Part shown: piece after piece, positions 8,324 to 17,961 of the stretch | Layout of the letters: the number at the start of each line of letters is the position of its first letter | How positions within the stretch are numbered: position 1 is the stretch's first letter | Source of the DNA: Sphingomonas_R sp036387535 | GTDB taxonomy: Bacteria; Pseudomonadota; Alphaproteobacteria; Sphingomonadales; Sphingomonadaceae | Assembly (NCBI RefSeq): GCF_036387535.1 | Contig: NZ_DASVTO010000048.1 | Span: forward strand, 1-53,704 | Length of the DNA stretch: 53,704 bases | Direction of reading: 5' to 3' | Notes under the pieces: generated by a model | Told to the model about the DNA's origin: nothing | Database searches by the model: none | What the model saw: the letters and a program-made list of their open reading frames with translations, nothing else | Program-made: the position numbers and the translations under genes

Positions 8324-9523
8324 TCAGCCCTGCGCCGCCTTCCAGTCGCGCTTGATCTTCTTGGCCAGGCTCCAGCGATGGACCTCGCTGGGGCCGTCAT
8401 AGATGCGGAAGGCGCGGATTTCGCGGAACAGCTGTTCGACCATCGTGTCGCCGGTCACGCCGGTGCCGCCCATCACCTGGACGCAGCGATCCGCCACCCG
8501 CATGAGTGCTTCGGACACGGCGACCTTGGTCATCGAGCTTTCGGCCGTGCCCAGCGATCCACCATCGAGGACATCGGCGCACCAGTCGATCATCAGTTCG
8601 GACTGGCGCAGGTCGATCAGATTGTCGGCCAGCATGAAGCCGACGCCTTCATGGTCGATCAGCGGTTTGCCGAACGCCATCCGCCGGCACGCATAGTCGG
8701 TTGCGATTTCCTGCGCGCGGATCGCGCCGCCCAGCCAGCGCATGCAATGCGACAGCCGCGCGGGCGCCAACCGGAGCTGGGCATATTGGAACCCTTCGCC
8801 CGACCGGCCGAGCATCTGATCGGCGGGCACGCGCAGGCCGTCGATTGCGACCACCGCGTGACCACCGGGCATCGAAGAGTCGATCGTATCGAACACGCGT
8901 TCGATGCGAATGGCAGGGTCGGGCAGGTCGACCAGAAACATGCATGCGCCATCGTCCGATTTCGCCATCACGATGCCGACCGCAGCCCCTTCCGCCCCCG
9001 TGATGAACGCCTTGCGGCCATCGATCACCCAATGGTTGCCGTCCAGCCGGCAGCGGGTCTGCATCATCGAAGGGTCCGATCCGGCGCCCCCGTCGGCTGC
9101 GGGTTCGGTCATGAAGAAGGCGGACCGCGCCTGCCCGGCGATCAGCGGCGCGAGAAAGCGCCGGCGTTGGTCGGCAGTGCCGACGCGACCAAGCAGGTAC
9201 ATGTTACCCTCGTCGGGCGCGGCCGTGTTGCAGGCGACCGGACCGAGCAGCGACAGCCCCGACCGGCGCAGCACGGATGCCGTCTCTCGTTGCGACAGAT
9301 GGCGGCCGTCGGGCAGGACATGCGGGGTCAGCACACCGGCGGCGCGGGCCTTGTCGCGCAGTTCGGACACCAGGGCATCACTGGGTCCATGCGGGGTGCG
9401 ACGATCATCGCGCTCGTACGCGATCACCACATCGCGGACGAAAGCCTCGACCCTGGCCGCGATCGCGGCGGTCCGTTCGACGCCGGCGCCCGCCACGTCC
9501 GCCGTGTGTCCTTCGCTGTGCAC
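8324..9523 (-). CDS. Acyl-CoA dehydrogenase family protein (ACAD10/11-like)
   Basis: About 399 residues. Motifs: FMTEPAADGGAGSDPSMM in the flavin domain, DGRKAFITGAEGA, the arginine region RRMAFGKPL, QVMGGTGVTGD, and a C-terminal IYDGPSEVHRWSLAKKI typical of the ACAD10/11-like branch, which favours unusual or hydroxylated acyl chains. The GTG at 9523 is preferred because AGGGGGAA lies just upstream; an in-frame ATG at 9556 would add eleven residues. It is convergent with the acyl-CoA dehydrogenase at 7094 (21 nt between stops) and divergent from the SDR gene at 9674. Confidence 0.85.
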   Translation of the reverse strand: MHSEGHTADVAGAGVERTAAIAARVEAFVRDVVIAYERDDRRTPHGPSDALVSELRDKARAAGVLTPHVLPDGRHLSQRETASVLRRSGLSLLGPVACNTAAPDEGNMYLLGRVGTADQRRRFLAPLIAGQARSAFFMTEPAADGGAGSDPSMMQTRCRLDGNHWVIDGRKAFITGAEGAAVGIVMAKSDDGACMFLVDLPDPAIRIERVFDTIDSSMPGGHAVVAIDGLRVPADQMLGRSGEGFQYAQLRLAPARLSHCMRWLGGAIRAQEIATDYACRRMAFGKPLIDHEGVGFMLADNLIDLRQSELMIDWCADVLDGGSLGTAESSMTKVAVSEALMRVADRCVQVMGGTGVTGDTMVEQLFREIRAFRIYDGPSEVHRWSLAKKIKRDWKAAQG

Positions 9524-9673
9524 GCCTGTTCCCCCTGTCGCTGGTCTTCGCACCATAGCGAAGCCGCACCTGCCGGTCGCCTCGCCTTACTGACAGACCG
9601 CGCACCTGTCGCTTATGGCAGGCGAAGACCCGGATGTTCTGTGGCTTTGTTGTCCGCAGAGGAGAAACGGCGG

Positions 9674-10408
9674 ATGCGGTTGGCGGGCAAGGTGGCGCTG
9701 GTGACGGGTGCCGCATCGGGCATCGGGGCGGCGATCGCCCGGCGCTTTGCGGCCGAAGGCGCCATCGTCCATGCCGCCGATCTGGCCGACGGTGGCGGGC
9801 TGTTGCGGCTCGACGTGACGCGGGAGGAGGATTGGCAGGCGGCGATGGCGCGGATCGCGTCGGATCATGGCCGGCTCGACGTGCTGGTCAACAATGCCGG
9901 CATCGTCTCCAACCTGGCGATCGACGCCATGACCCTCGCCATGTGGAACCGGGTGATGGCGGTGAATGTCACCGGCGCGATGCTGGGATGCCGCGCGGCG
10001 ATCGCGCTGATGTGCGACCGGGACGCCGGATCGAGCGCCTCGATCATCAACATTGCCTCCACCACGTCGTTCCTGGGGCTGGCCAATGACGTGGTCTATA
10101 CCGCATCCAAGGCCGCGGTCGTAGGCCTGACCAAATCGGTGGCGACGTGGTGCGCGCTGCAGGGCCTGCCGATCCGCGTCAATACGCTGCATCCCGGCGC
10201 GACGCTGACGGCCATCCTGCGCGACCATATCGCGGCGCGCCCGGAGATGAAGGCAGCGTTCGACCGCATGGCCCCGATCGGGCGGATGGCGGATCCGGAC
10301 GAGCAGGCCGCGCTTGCCGTGTTCCTGGCATCCGACGACAGCAGCTACAGCACCGGCGCGGCGTTTGTCGCCGATGGCGGGTTGACGGCCGCGCATCCGA
10401 CGATGTGA
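9674..10408 (+). CDS. Short-chain dehydrogenase/reductase (classical SDR)
   Basis: A 244-residue classical SDR. The N-terminal cofactor loop is TGAASGIG, then NNAG, and the catalytic Ser and YTASK (Tyr-x-x-x-Lys), with the C-terminal substrate loop after HPGAT. D39-type acidic residue AADLAD after the second strand favours NAD(H). It should oxidise a 3-hydroxyacyl-CoA or an alcohol/ketone of the local pathway. The gene lies in line with the next SDR and a thiolase on the plus strand (32- and 66-nt gaps), so the three probably share a transcript. Substrate not inferable. Confidence 0.88.
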   Translation: MRLAGKVALVTGAASGIGAAIARRFAAEGAIVHAADLADGGGLLRLDVTREEDWQAAMARIASDHGRLDVLVNNAGIVSNLAIDAMTLAMWNRVMAVNVTGAMLGCRAAIALMCDRDAGSSASIINIASTTSFLGLANDVVYTASKAAVVGLTKSVATWCALQGLPIRVNTLHPGATLTAILRDHIAARPEMKAAFDRMAPIGRMADPDEQAALAVFLASDDSSYSTGAAFVADGGLTAAHPTM

Positions 10409-10439
10409 GGAGCGGGACGGTGCAGGATCGGGAGCAGGA

Positions 10440-11195
10440 ATGATGCAGAGACTGACCGGCAAGGTCGCGATGGTGACCGGGGCTGCGGCGGGGCTGGGGC
10501 TGGCGATCGTGCGGCGGCTGGTGGACGAAGGTGCGACCGTCATCGCGACGGACATCGACGTCGCCAAGGGGCAGGCGGCGGTGGCCGATCTGGCGCGGAC
10601 CCGGTTCCTGCCGCTCGACGTGCGGGACGAGACGCAGTGGCAGGCGGTGACTGCCACGATCGTGGCGGACGGCCTGACGCTGGACGCGCTGGTCAACAAT
10701 GCCGGCATAACGACGATGGGATCGATCGAGGCGCTGAGCTACGCCCAGTTCCGGCACGAACTCGATATCGATCTGTGCGGCGTCTTCCTCGGGTGCCGTG
10801 CCGGGATCACGGCGATGAAGGGCCGGGGTGGGTCGATCGTCAACATGTCGTCGGCATCGGGGCTGAAGGCGGATGCCGATCTGGCCGCCTACAACGCCGC
10901 GAAGGCTGGGGTCACGCTGTTGACCAAGTCGGTCGCGCTGCACTGCGCGCGCGAGAAATACGGCATACGGTGCAACTCGGTCCACCCCGGCGCGATCCAT
11001 ACCGAGATGATCGACAAGGTCATGGCACAGGTCGCCGATCCCGAGGCGCTGTACCGCAGCTTTGTCGATCGCCATCCGATCGGCGAACTGGGGCGTCCGG
11101 AAGACGTTGCGGCGATCGTCGCCTATCTGGTCAGTGACGAGGCCCGGTTCGCGACCGGTGCGGAATTCGTGATCGATGGCGGGCTGACGCTTTGA
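10440..11195 (+). CDS. Short-chain dehydrogenase/reductase (classical SDR)
   Basis: A 251-residue classical SDR distinct from its neighbour. The cofactor loop is TGAAAGLG, with NNAG, an acidic ATDID after the second beta strand pointing to NAD(H), and the catalytic pair in AYNAAKAG. VNMSSASG supplies the catalytic serine. AGGA precedes two consecutive ATG codons; the first is used here. It resembles 3-hydroxyacyl-CoA or hydroxysteroid dehydrogenases. With an SDR before it and a thiolase after it, it fits the 3-hydroxyacyl step of a beta-oxidation round. Confidence 0.88.
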   Translation: MMQRLTGKVAMVTGAAAGLGLAIVRRLVDEGATVIATDIDVAKGQAAVADLARTRFLPLDVRDETQWQAVTATIVADGLTLDALVNNAGITTMGSIEALSYAQFRHELDIDLCGVFLGCRAGITAMKGRGGSIVNMSSASGLKADADLAAYNAAKAGVTLLTKSVALHCAREKYGIRCNSVHPGAIHTEMIDKVMAQVADPEALYRSFVDRHPIGELGRPEDVAAIVAYLVSDEARFATGAEFVIDGGLTL

Positions 11196-11261
11196 TGGGC
11201 CCGGCGCCCGGTCCCGAACGCCTCATCATCCCCGCAACACAGCCATCGAAAGCCGCCCGCC

Positions 11262-12440
11262 ATGCCTGACGCCGCCTATATCATCGACGCCGTGCGGACC
11301 GCGGGAGGGCGCCGCAAGGGCCGGCTGGCCGACGTCCATCCCGCCGATCTGGGCGCGGTACCCGTCGATGCGCTGCTGTCCAGGACCGGGATCGATCCGG
11401 CGGCGGTCGACGACCTGATCTTCGGATGCGTCAGCCAGATCGGCGAACAGTCCAATCATCTGGCCCGTCATGTCGTGCTCGCCTCCGCCCTGCCGCAGAC
11501 CGTGCCGGCCGTGACGATCGATCGGCAATGCGGATCATCGCAGCAGGCGCTGCATTTCGCGGCGCAGGCGGTGATGTCCGGAACCCAGGACATGGTGATC
11601 GCCGGCGGTGTCGAACATATGACGCGCGTACCGATGGGGTCGCCATTTCGGCTGGCGGCACAGGCGGGGCTTGGCCTGGGGCCGTTGAGCCAGCGGATCC
11701 GCGATCGGTATGACGTAGCCGAATTCAGCCAGTTTACGGGCGCGCAGATGATCGCTGATCGCTGGGGTTTCGACCGCGCGACGATGGATGCCTTCGCGCT
11801 CGACAGTCACCGCAAGGCCGCCGCCGCAATCGCCGCCGGCGCGTTCGATGCGGAAATCGTGCCCGTCACGGTCCGCACGCCGGATGGTGAGACGATCCGC
11901 CATGCGCGCGACGAAGGCGTGCGCGCGGATGCGACGATCGAGGGGATTGGCGCGGTGCAGCCGATCGTGGCGGGCGGCACGATCACCGCGGCCAATGCCA
12001 GTCAGATCACCGATGGCGCGTCGGCGGTCCTGGTCGTCAACGAAGCCGCGCTGCGCCGCCACGGACTGACGCCGATCGCACGCATTCACGCGCTGGCTGT
12101 CACGGCCGGCGATCCCGTCGTGATGCTGGCCGAACCCATGCCCGCAACGGTCAGGGTGCTGGAGCGCGGTGGTCTGTCGCTCGACCAGATCGACCTGTTC
12201 GAGGTCAATGAGGCGTTCGCGTCGGTACCGCTCGCCTGGCTGAAGGACATCGGTGCCGATCCGGCGCGACTGAACGTCAACGGTGGCGCGATCGCGCTGG
12301 GGCATCCGCTGGGGGCCAGCGGTACCCGGCTGATGGCGACGCTGGTCCACGCGCTGCGGGCCCGCGGGCTGCGCTGGGGGCTGCAGACGATGTGCGAGGG
12401 CGGCGGCATCGCCAATGCGACCATCGTAGAGGCGCTGTGA
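11262..12440 (+). CDS. Acetyl-CoA acyltransferase (thiolase)
   Basis: A 392-residue complete thiolase, the standard length. The nucleophilic cysteine is C90 in DRQCGSSQQA. NEAFAS, ALGHPLGASGTR and the C-terminal CEGGGIANA supply the second catalytic histidine and cysteine. It cleaves 3-oxoacyl-CoA to acetyl- or propionyl-CoA plus a shortened acyl-CoA. The gene closes the plus-strand SDR-SDR-thiolase group and is followed at once by a stem-loop. Its GHP motif contrasts with the GEP of the thiolase at the window start, so the two thiolases probably serve different steps. Confidence 0.92.
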   Translation: MPDAAYIIDAVRTAGGRRKGRLADVHPADLGAVPVDALLSRTGIDPAAVDDLIFGCVSQIGEQSNHLARHVVLASALPQTVPAVTIDRQCGSSQQALHFAAQAVMSGTQDMVIAGGVEHMTRVPMGSPFRLAAQAGLGLGPLSQRIRDRYDVAEFSQFTGAQMIADRWGFDRATMDAFALDSHRKAAAAIAAGAFDAEIVPVTVRTPDGETIRHARDEGVRADATIEGIGAVQPIVAGGTITAANASQITDGASAVLVVNEAALRRHGLTPIARIHALAVTAGDPVVMLAEPMPATVRVLERGGLSLDQIDLFEVNEAFASVPLAWLKDIGADPARLNVNGGAIALGHPLGASGTRLMATLVHALRARGLRWGLQTMCEGGGIANATIVEAL

Positions 12441-12460
12441 CGGTCGTTCTCTGACGACCG
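12441..12460 (+). terminator. Stem-loop after thiolase
   Basis: CGGTCGT / ACGACCG (7 bp, 6-nt loop) begins immediately after the thiolase stop. There is no T-run, so termination would be weak or Rho-assisted. The rest of the 243-nt gap to the rhamnosidase shows nothing recognisable except the ribosome-binding site GGGAGAGCAGG. Confidence 0.4.
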
Positions 12461-12683
12461 GCATCGCGGTGGACAGGACCGCGGGCGATCGGGCGGAACG
12501 TCGATGACCGGATGTGACAGCATCGCCGGCCATGATCCCGGTTTATTGATTCGGCAGACGGATCTATCAAGGGTCCGATCCCGGTGCCCGCACCGTTCGA
12601 GCCTCGGAAAGGGCCCGGGACGGAGCCTGTCCTGGCGACGGTCGGGTGGCCGGCACGGGATCACCGCCGGCAGGGAGAGCAGG

Positions 12684-15515
12684 ATGTCCGTGTTGCCCAC
12701 CAACCGACGCGAGGCAGGAAAGCTGCTGGTCGGGGCCAGCGTTGCCGCGGCGATATCCCCGGCCGGGGCGGCCCGGGTCGGGCGCGCGCGGCTGACGCTG
12801 CGCCGCGCCACGGTCGAATGGCTGCACGACCCGTGCGGCATCGACACCCGCCGGCCGCGGTTCCGCTGGATCCTTGCCGCGGCCAAGGGGGCGCGGAACC
12901 TTCGCCAGGGCGGCTTCCGCATCCGGCTGTTCGCGGGTGCCGGGGCGGGGGTGGCGCCTGGCACGGTCGTATTCGATACCGGGTTTGTCCGGTCGGATGC
13001 GCTTGCATGGCGCCCCTCCCATGACCTGCCGCTCGTGTCGCAGGCCGCCTATGAATGGCGGATCACGATCCATGATGCCGGTGCCGGGAGCACCGCCGAG
13101 ACGGTGGCGGGCCGGTTCACCACCGGCCTGATCCACCCCGGTCCGTGGCAGGCGGCGTGGATTTCCGCCGAACCGGACGGTACCGCGCCGACGCAGGAGG
13201 TGGCGGACCGACAACGCGCGCAAGGGCGCGTCATGCCCCTGTTCCGCCATGACTTCCGGGTGCCGGGGAACATCAGGGCCGCTTATCTGGCGATTGCGGG
13301 CCTTGGTCATCACGCCTGTTTCCTGAACGGCGTGGAGGTCCAGCCGGGCGGTCTGAGCGGCGGGTGGACCGATTTCACCCGTTATGTGATCTACGACAAT
13401 CATGACGTCACCGCGCTGCTCCGGAGCGGCGCGAACGCGATCGCGGTCATGTTGGGCAACGGATTCTTCGCGGTGGAGAATGTCGCCGGGCGATATGCCA
13501 AGCTGTGGCGGTCGAACGGTCCGCTCCGGCTGATCGCGCGGCTGCGGATCATCCTGGCCGATGGCAGCGAGCAGGTGGTGACGTCCGGTCCTGCGTGGCG
13601 GACGCGCGCGGGTCCAGTCACCTTTTCCTCGATCTATGGCGGCGAGGATTGCGATGCACGCCGGATCGCGCGCGACTGGGCGACCGGATCGATGGGCCCC
13701 GAATGGACGCGGGCGCACGAGATTGCGGGCCCCGGGGGTGCGCTGGTGACCAACGGCGTTCCGCCGGTATCCCGCGCGCGCAGGATCACGCCGACCGGCG
13801 TGCAGCGGCTGGCCAACGGCAATCTGCGCTATGATTTCGGTGTCAATTTCGCGGGCCGGCCGCGCATCGTGCTGCGCCGCGCGCGGGCCGGACAGACGAT
13901 CACGCTGTGGCCCGGCGAATTGCTGATGCCGGACGGGACCGTCGACCAGCGCAGCATGACCGGGCAGCGTGACGGCAGGGACGGCATCTACTTCCGCTAT
14001 GTGGCAAGGGGCGATGCGGAGGAAATCTGGGAACCGCGGTTCACCTACACCGGCTATCGCTATCTGGAGGTCGAGGGTGCGGCAGCCGATCAGATCGTTT
14101 CGCTGGAGGGCTGCGTGCTCCATGCCGGCCTGGCCAGAACCGGCCACTTCGCCTGCGCGGATCCGCGCCTGGTCGAGGTGCATGCGCTGATCGAGCAGGC
14201 GCTGGTCAGCAACCTGGCGTCGGTGGTGACGGATTGCCCCCACCGCGAGAAACTGGGCTGGCTGGAGCAGATCTATCTGAACGCGACGACCGTGACGCTC
14301 AATCGCGACGCGGTGACGCTGTACGAGAAGATGGTCCGCGACATGCGGGGCACGCAGCAGCCGAACGGCATGGTGCCATCGATCGCACCCGAATATGTGA
14401 AGTTCCTGAACGGGGACGGAAGCGACACCGCCTTTCGCGACAGCCCGGAATGGGGCACCGCGATCGTGCTGGGCCCGTGGAGCGTATATCGCACCTATGG
14501 CGACGCCGGTATCCTGCGCGAAAACTGGGCGGCGATGGTCCGGTACGCCCGATATCTGGCGGGCCGGGCGCAGGAGGGGCTGATTGCCTACGGCTTGGGC
14601 GACTGGTTCGACATCGGGCCAAAGCCGTCCGGGCCGGCCCAACTGACCTCGCTGGCGATGACCGGCACCGCGACGCTCTACGCGGACCTGGACGCGATGG
14701 CGCGTATCGCCGCGATTCTGGGCCGGGCGGACGCCGCACGCGATTTTGCGGAACGCGCCGCGGCGGTCCGCACCACGATCAACACCAAGCTATATGATCC
14801 CGTCCAGGCGCGTTATGATCGCGGCAGCCAGGCGGCGAATGCGATGGCGCTTGCGCTGGGCATCGCGCCGCCGGCCGATCGTCCGCGCGTGCTCGCCAAC
14901 CTGATCGCCGCGATCCGCGAACGCGATGACCATGTATCCGCCGGCGACATCGGCTTCCACTATGTCGTGCGGGCGCTCAACGCGGAAGGGCGCGGCGATG
15001 TGCTGTACGATCTGCTCAAGCGGACCGATGCACCGAGCTACCTCGCCCAGATCGCGTCGGGCGCCACGGCGTTGACCGAGGCCTGGAACGGCGACCCGGC
15101 AAACTCGCAAAATCATTTCATGCTGGGTCACATCGAACAGTGGTTTTATGGCGGCCTGGGGGGGCTGGACATCGACTTTGCGCGCCGGGACGGCCCACCG
15201 ATTATGATCGCGCCGCAACCCGTATCCGGGCTGGCGAGCGCAAAGGCCGCTTTCGATTCGGCGGTGGGGACGGTGGCGTGCGACTGGGCGGTCGCGCGCA
15301 AGCGACTCCGCGTCGCGGTCGAGATCCCGGCCGGGGCGACCGCCCGGGTCCGCCTGCCCGTCACGGACGTGGAGCCGGTGCGGGAGGGAGGCGTTCCGCT
15401 TTCCAGGATCGTTGGACTGCGGGCCGTGGATGTGCGTGGTTCCGGACTGGCGTTCGATGTCGGGTCGGGATCCTATGCGTTCGAAACGCCCTATGATCCG
15501 CCAGCGGCCCGGTGA
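12684..15515 (+). CDS. Exported alpha-L-rhamnosidase (GH78)
   Basis: A 943-residue glycoside hydrolase family 78 enzyme removing terminal alpha-L-rhamnose from glycosides. N-terminal beta-sandwich domains (about 30-430) precede the (alpha/alpha)6 catalytic barrel. The family signature reads TDCPHREKLGW at residues 516-526, where Glu/Asp residues act as general acid, and TEAWNGDPANSQNHFMLGH marks the C-terminal end of the barrel. The N-terminus NRREAGKLLVGASVAAA looks like a Tat-type signal peptide, placing it in the periplasm or outside. The ATG at 12684 has a strong AGGGAGAGCAGG upstream; the open frame extends further but without a start-site signal. Its position inside the catabolic block suggests a rhamnosylated plant compound as substrate. 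Confidence 0.9.
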   Translation: MSVLPTNRREAGKLLVGASVAAAISPAGAARVGRARLTLRRATVEWLHDPCGIDTRRPRFRWILAAAKGARNLRQGGFRIRLFAGAGAGVAPGTVVFDTGFVRSDALAWRPSHDLPLVSQAAYEWRITIHDAGAGSTAETVAGRFTTGLIHPGPWQAAWISAEPDGTAPTQEVADRQRAQGRVMPLFRHDFRVPGNIRAAYLAIAGLGHHACFLNGVEVQPGGLSGGWTDFTRYVIYDNHDVTALLRSGANAIAVMLGNGFFAVENVAGRYAKLWRSNGPLRLIARLRIILADGSEQVVTSGPAWRTRAGPVTFSSIYGGEDCDARRIARDWATGSMGPEWTRAHEIAGPGGALVTNGVPPVSRARRITPTGVQRLANGNLRYDFGVNFAGRPRIVLRRARAGQTITLWPGELLMPDGTVDQRSMTGQRDGRDGIYFRYVARGDAEEIWEPRFTYTGYRYLEVEGAAADQIVSLEGCVLHAGLARTGHFACADPRLVEVHALIEQALVSNLASVVTDCPHREKLGWLEQIYLNATTVTLNRDAVTLYEKMVRDMRGTQQPNGMVPSIAPEYVKFLNGDGSDTAFRDSPEWGTAIVLGPWSVYRTYGDAGILRENWAAMVRYARYLAGRAQEGLIAYGLGDWFDIGPKPSGPAQLTSLAMTGTATLYADLDAMARIAAILGRADAARDFAERAAAVRTTINTKLYDPVQARYDRGSQAANAMALALGIAPPADRPRVLANLIAAIRERDDHVSAGDIGFHYVVRALNAEGRGDVLYDLLKRTDAPSYLAQIASGATALTEAWNGDPANSQNHFMLGHIEQWFYGGLGGLDIDFARRDGPPIMIAPQPVSGLASAKAAFDSAVGTVACDWAVARKRLRVAVEIPAGATARVRLPVTDVEPVREGGVPLSRIVGLRAVDVRGSGLAFDVGSGSYAFETPYDPPAAR

Positions 15516-15550
15516 GGATCGCGCAGGCTCGCGGCCCCCTCCGCCGCTGG

Positions 15551-17140
15551 TCAGTGCATGGACAGCAGCGACTCGGCTGCTTCGTAGCGCGCCTGTTCGG
15601 GGAAGGGGACGCTGCGGGTATCGACGTCGATCCGCTGGCGCCGGATCCTGGCCGGGTTCCGCGATGCCTTCGGCCAGGCGGGCAGGGTGCCGCCATTGGG
15701 GTCACCCGTCCGGATGAAGTTTGCGAAATAGCCGCTCATCGTCGCTGAGACCTTCCGGTCGTCCGCGGTCCAGGCGTAGAGTGGATTGGCATCCAGATTG
15801 CCGAGCGCATATTCGATTTCCGCACTGTGCACCGCACCCCAGGGCAGCGGATTGCCCGATGCGTCCGTCACCATGCGGGGCCGGACATGCGTGTAGAGAT
15901 AGTAGAAGGTGGGCGCGCCCGTCCTGCGTTGCAGATCCGCCCACTTCCACGTCGGCAGCGCAAGGAAATCGTCGCTCGCGATCGCCGTCGCGGCCGCCAT
16001 GACATCCGCGTCGGTCTTCGCCGGATACAGATCGAACAGGGCATCCGCCGTGTCGCCCAGCACGCGGGTGAGGCCGCGGCGGTAGGTCGCGACGGTCGGC
16101 GGCGCGTCGCCCAGCACGGCGGAGGCCGGCGCCTCCTGCGAATTGGCGCCCACCAGCAGCGGCACGCGCGCTGCGCGGCCGCCGGCGAATGTCACCGACG
16201 GCGCTTCGGTGAGGAGATATCCGTCGATCACCGCGCCGAAGCGCAGGTCGTTCATCCTGCCCTGCGCGGCCAGCAGCGTATCCGCCGGCATCGCCCGCAG
16301 CGCGGCGATCGTCGGGGCACCCACCGCCTTGGCAAAGGTCGCGCCGTTCCGCTCGGCTTCGGCCCGCGCGGGCGGAGTCCATTTCTGCATCAAGGCGCCA
16401 CTTTCCCCGATCGCACCCGCGATCGCGCCGCGCGACAGCGGGGACGCCATCAATGCGCTGACCGATATCGAGCCTGCCGATTCTCCGCCGATCGTGATGC
16501 GGCCGGCGTCGCCGCCGAACGCCGCGATGTTGCGGCGGACCCAGTCGAGCGCCGCGACCTGATCGAGCAGCCCGTAATTGCCGGATGCCGCGTGCGGGGA
16601 CGCGGCCGTAAGCTCCGGATGCGCGAGAAAGCCGAATATGCCGAGCCGGTAGTTCATGGTCACGACCACGATCCCGCGTGCCGCCATCGCGGCGCCGTCA
16701 TAGCGTTTCTCGGACGCATCGCCCGCGACGAAACCGCCGCCATAGACATAGACCAGCACCGGCAGCTTGCGCCTGGCCCCCTGCACCGCGTCCGCGGGGG
16801 TCCAGACATTGAGGTACAGGCAATCCTCGCTGGGGGCGGGCGAGCGAAACATCATGTCGGAGAAGAGCGGTTGCTGCATGCAGCGCGGGCCGAAGGTGGT
16901 TGCCGGACGAACGCCCGACCAGGAGGAAGCGGGATGCGGTTCCCGCCAGCGCAGCGCGCCGGTCGGCGGAGCCGCGAAGGGGATGCCGCGAAACACGCGG
17001 ACCGACGGCAGGCGTTCGTCGGCCACGCCCTGCAGCCGGCCGCTCTCGACCGTCACGATCGGCGCGTCTCCGGCCGCGTTGGCGACGGTGGACGTCGCCA
17101 CCAGCCATGCCAGCAGGATTTTTCGTGCCGGTTTCACCAT
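15551..17140 (-). CDS. Exported type-B carboxylesterase
   Basis: A 529-residue alpha/beta hydrolase of the carboxylesterase/cholinesterase family. Catalytic serine S221 lies in GGESAGSIS, the histidine is H438 in HSAEIEY, and the family's N-terminal FRGIPFAAPPTGALRW and EDCLYLNVW are present. A signal peptide (MVKPARKILLAWLVATSTVANA) indicates export. The ATG at 17140 has GGAGG six nt upstream, which rules out the longer frame that begins at 17236. It is convergent with the rhamnosidase (35 nt between stops), with no obvious terminator between. It may remove acyl decorations from the same glycoside, or act as a general esterase. Confidence 0.88.
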   Translation of the reverse strand: MVKPARKILLAWLVATSTVANAAGDAPIVTVESGRLQGVADERLPSVRVFRGIPFAAPPTGALRWREPHPASSWSGVRPATTFGPRCMQQPLFSDMMFRSPAPSEDCLYLNVWTPADAVQGARRKLPVLVYVYGGGFVAGDASEKRYDGAAMAARGIVVVTMNYRLGIFGFLAHPELTAASPHAASGNYGLLDQVAALDWVRRNIAAFGGDAGRITIGGESAGSISVSALMASPLSRGAIAGAIGESGALMQKWTPPARAEAERNGATFAKAVGAPTIAALRAMPADTLLAAQGRMNDLRFGAVIDGYLLTEAPSVTFAGGRAARVPLLVGANSQEAPASAVLGDAPPTVATYRRGLTRVLGDTADALFDLYPAKTDADVMAAATAIASDDFLALPTWKWADLQRRTGAPTFYYLYTHVRPRMVTDASGNPLPWGAVHSAEIEYALGNLDANPLYAWTADDRKVSATMSGYFANFIRTGDPNGGTLPAWPKASRNPARIRRQRIDVDTRSVPFPEQARYEAAESLLSMH

Positions 17141-17331
17141 TGTTGCCTCCGCCCAAAGCCCATGACCCGGGGTCAGCATAGCGCGCCACCGTCGGGTGAA
17201 CAGCGGAACGACCGTGCGGCAATTTTGGTGCAACAAAGAAAGCGCCAGACACGCCGGTCTGCCGTGGCGCGCCCATGCTGGGTTTCGCGCGGGTCGCGAT
17301 CGCCGGCGCTATTCCGGACGATCGCCGTGCG

Positions 17332-17961
17332 TCATCGGGCGGGCCCGCCATGCGCCGCGATCAGTCCGGTGATCGCGTCTTCGTCCACCACTTCGGCATA
17401 TTTGGCTTGCAGATCGAACAGCGTCGCCGCGTGCGGCGCGGCGTCGCGGTCGCCGCAGGCGTCGCGCACGACGAACGGCACAAACCCGTGCTGGAGCGCA
17501 TCGAGCGCCGTGGCGCGGACGCAGCCGGAGGTCGAGAAGCCGGTCACGATCACGGTATCCACCGCCATGGCGGTCAGGGTGGAGGCGAGCGATGTCGCGA
17601 AGAAGGCGGAGGCATATTGTTTCGACACGATCGTCTCGTCGGCGCGCGGTTGCAGCGACGGCGGGAAGGCACCGTCGGCGCGACCACGCTGGAACGCCTG
17701 CAACGCCGGCACCTTGCGATAGAAGACGCCGCCGTCGGCGCCGCCCGGCTGATACACCACATTGGTGAAGATCACCGGTACCCTGGCCGCGCGCGCCGCG
17801 GCGACCAGCCGTTCGTTCACCGCAAACGCGGCGGCGAATCCGGGAGCGTACAGCGGCGAACCCGGCGTCAGATAGGCCATCACCACATCGACCACGATCA
17901 GCGCCGGACGTCGCCCGAACGCCAGCCGCCCGTCAAACCCGCCGGCATGATCGTCGATCAT
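17332..17961 (-). CDS. Isochorismatase-family cysteine hydrolase (N-carbamoylsarcosine-amidase/maleamate-amidase-like)
   Basis: A 209-residue hydrolase of the isochorismatase superfamily with the amidase triad D25 (in VDVVMAY), K114 and C147 (in FSTSGCVRATALDAL). The opening RPALIVVDVVMAYLTPGSP is closest in style to N-carbamoylsarcosine amidohydrolase and maleamate amidohydrolase, which release ammonia from a carbamoyl or amide group. The start shares one nt with the stop of the CoA-transferase gene (TGATG), so it is the last cistron of the five-gene HyuAB operon. That location supports an amide or ureido substrate generated by the HyuA/HyuB enzyme. The exact substrate is inference. Confidence 0.85.
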   Translation of the reverse strand: MIDDHAGGFDGRLAFGRRPALIVVDVVMAYLTPGSPLYAPGFAAAFAVNERLVAAARAARVPVIFTNVVYQPGGADGGVFYRKVPALQAFQRGRADGAFPPSLQPRADETIVSKQYASAFFATSLASTLTAMAVDTVIVTGFSTSGCVRATALDALQHGFVPFVVRDACGDRDAAPHAATLFDLQAKYAEVVDEDAITGLIAAHGGPAR

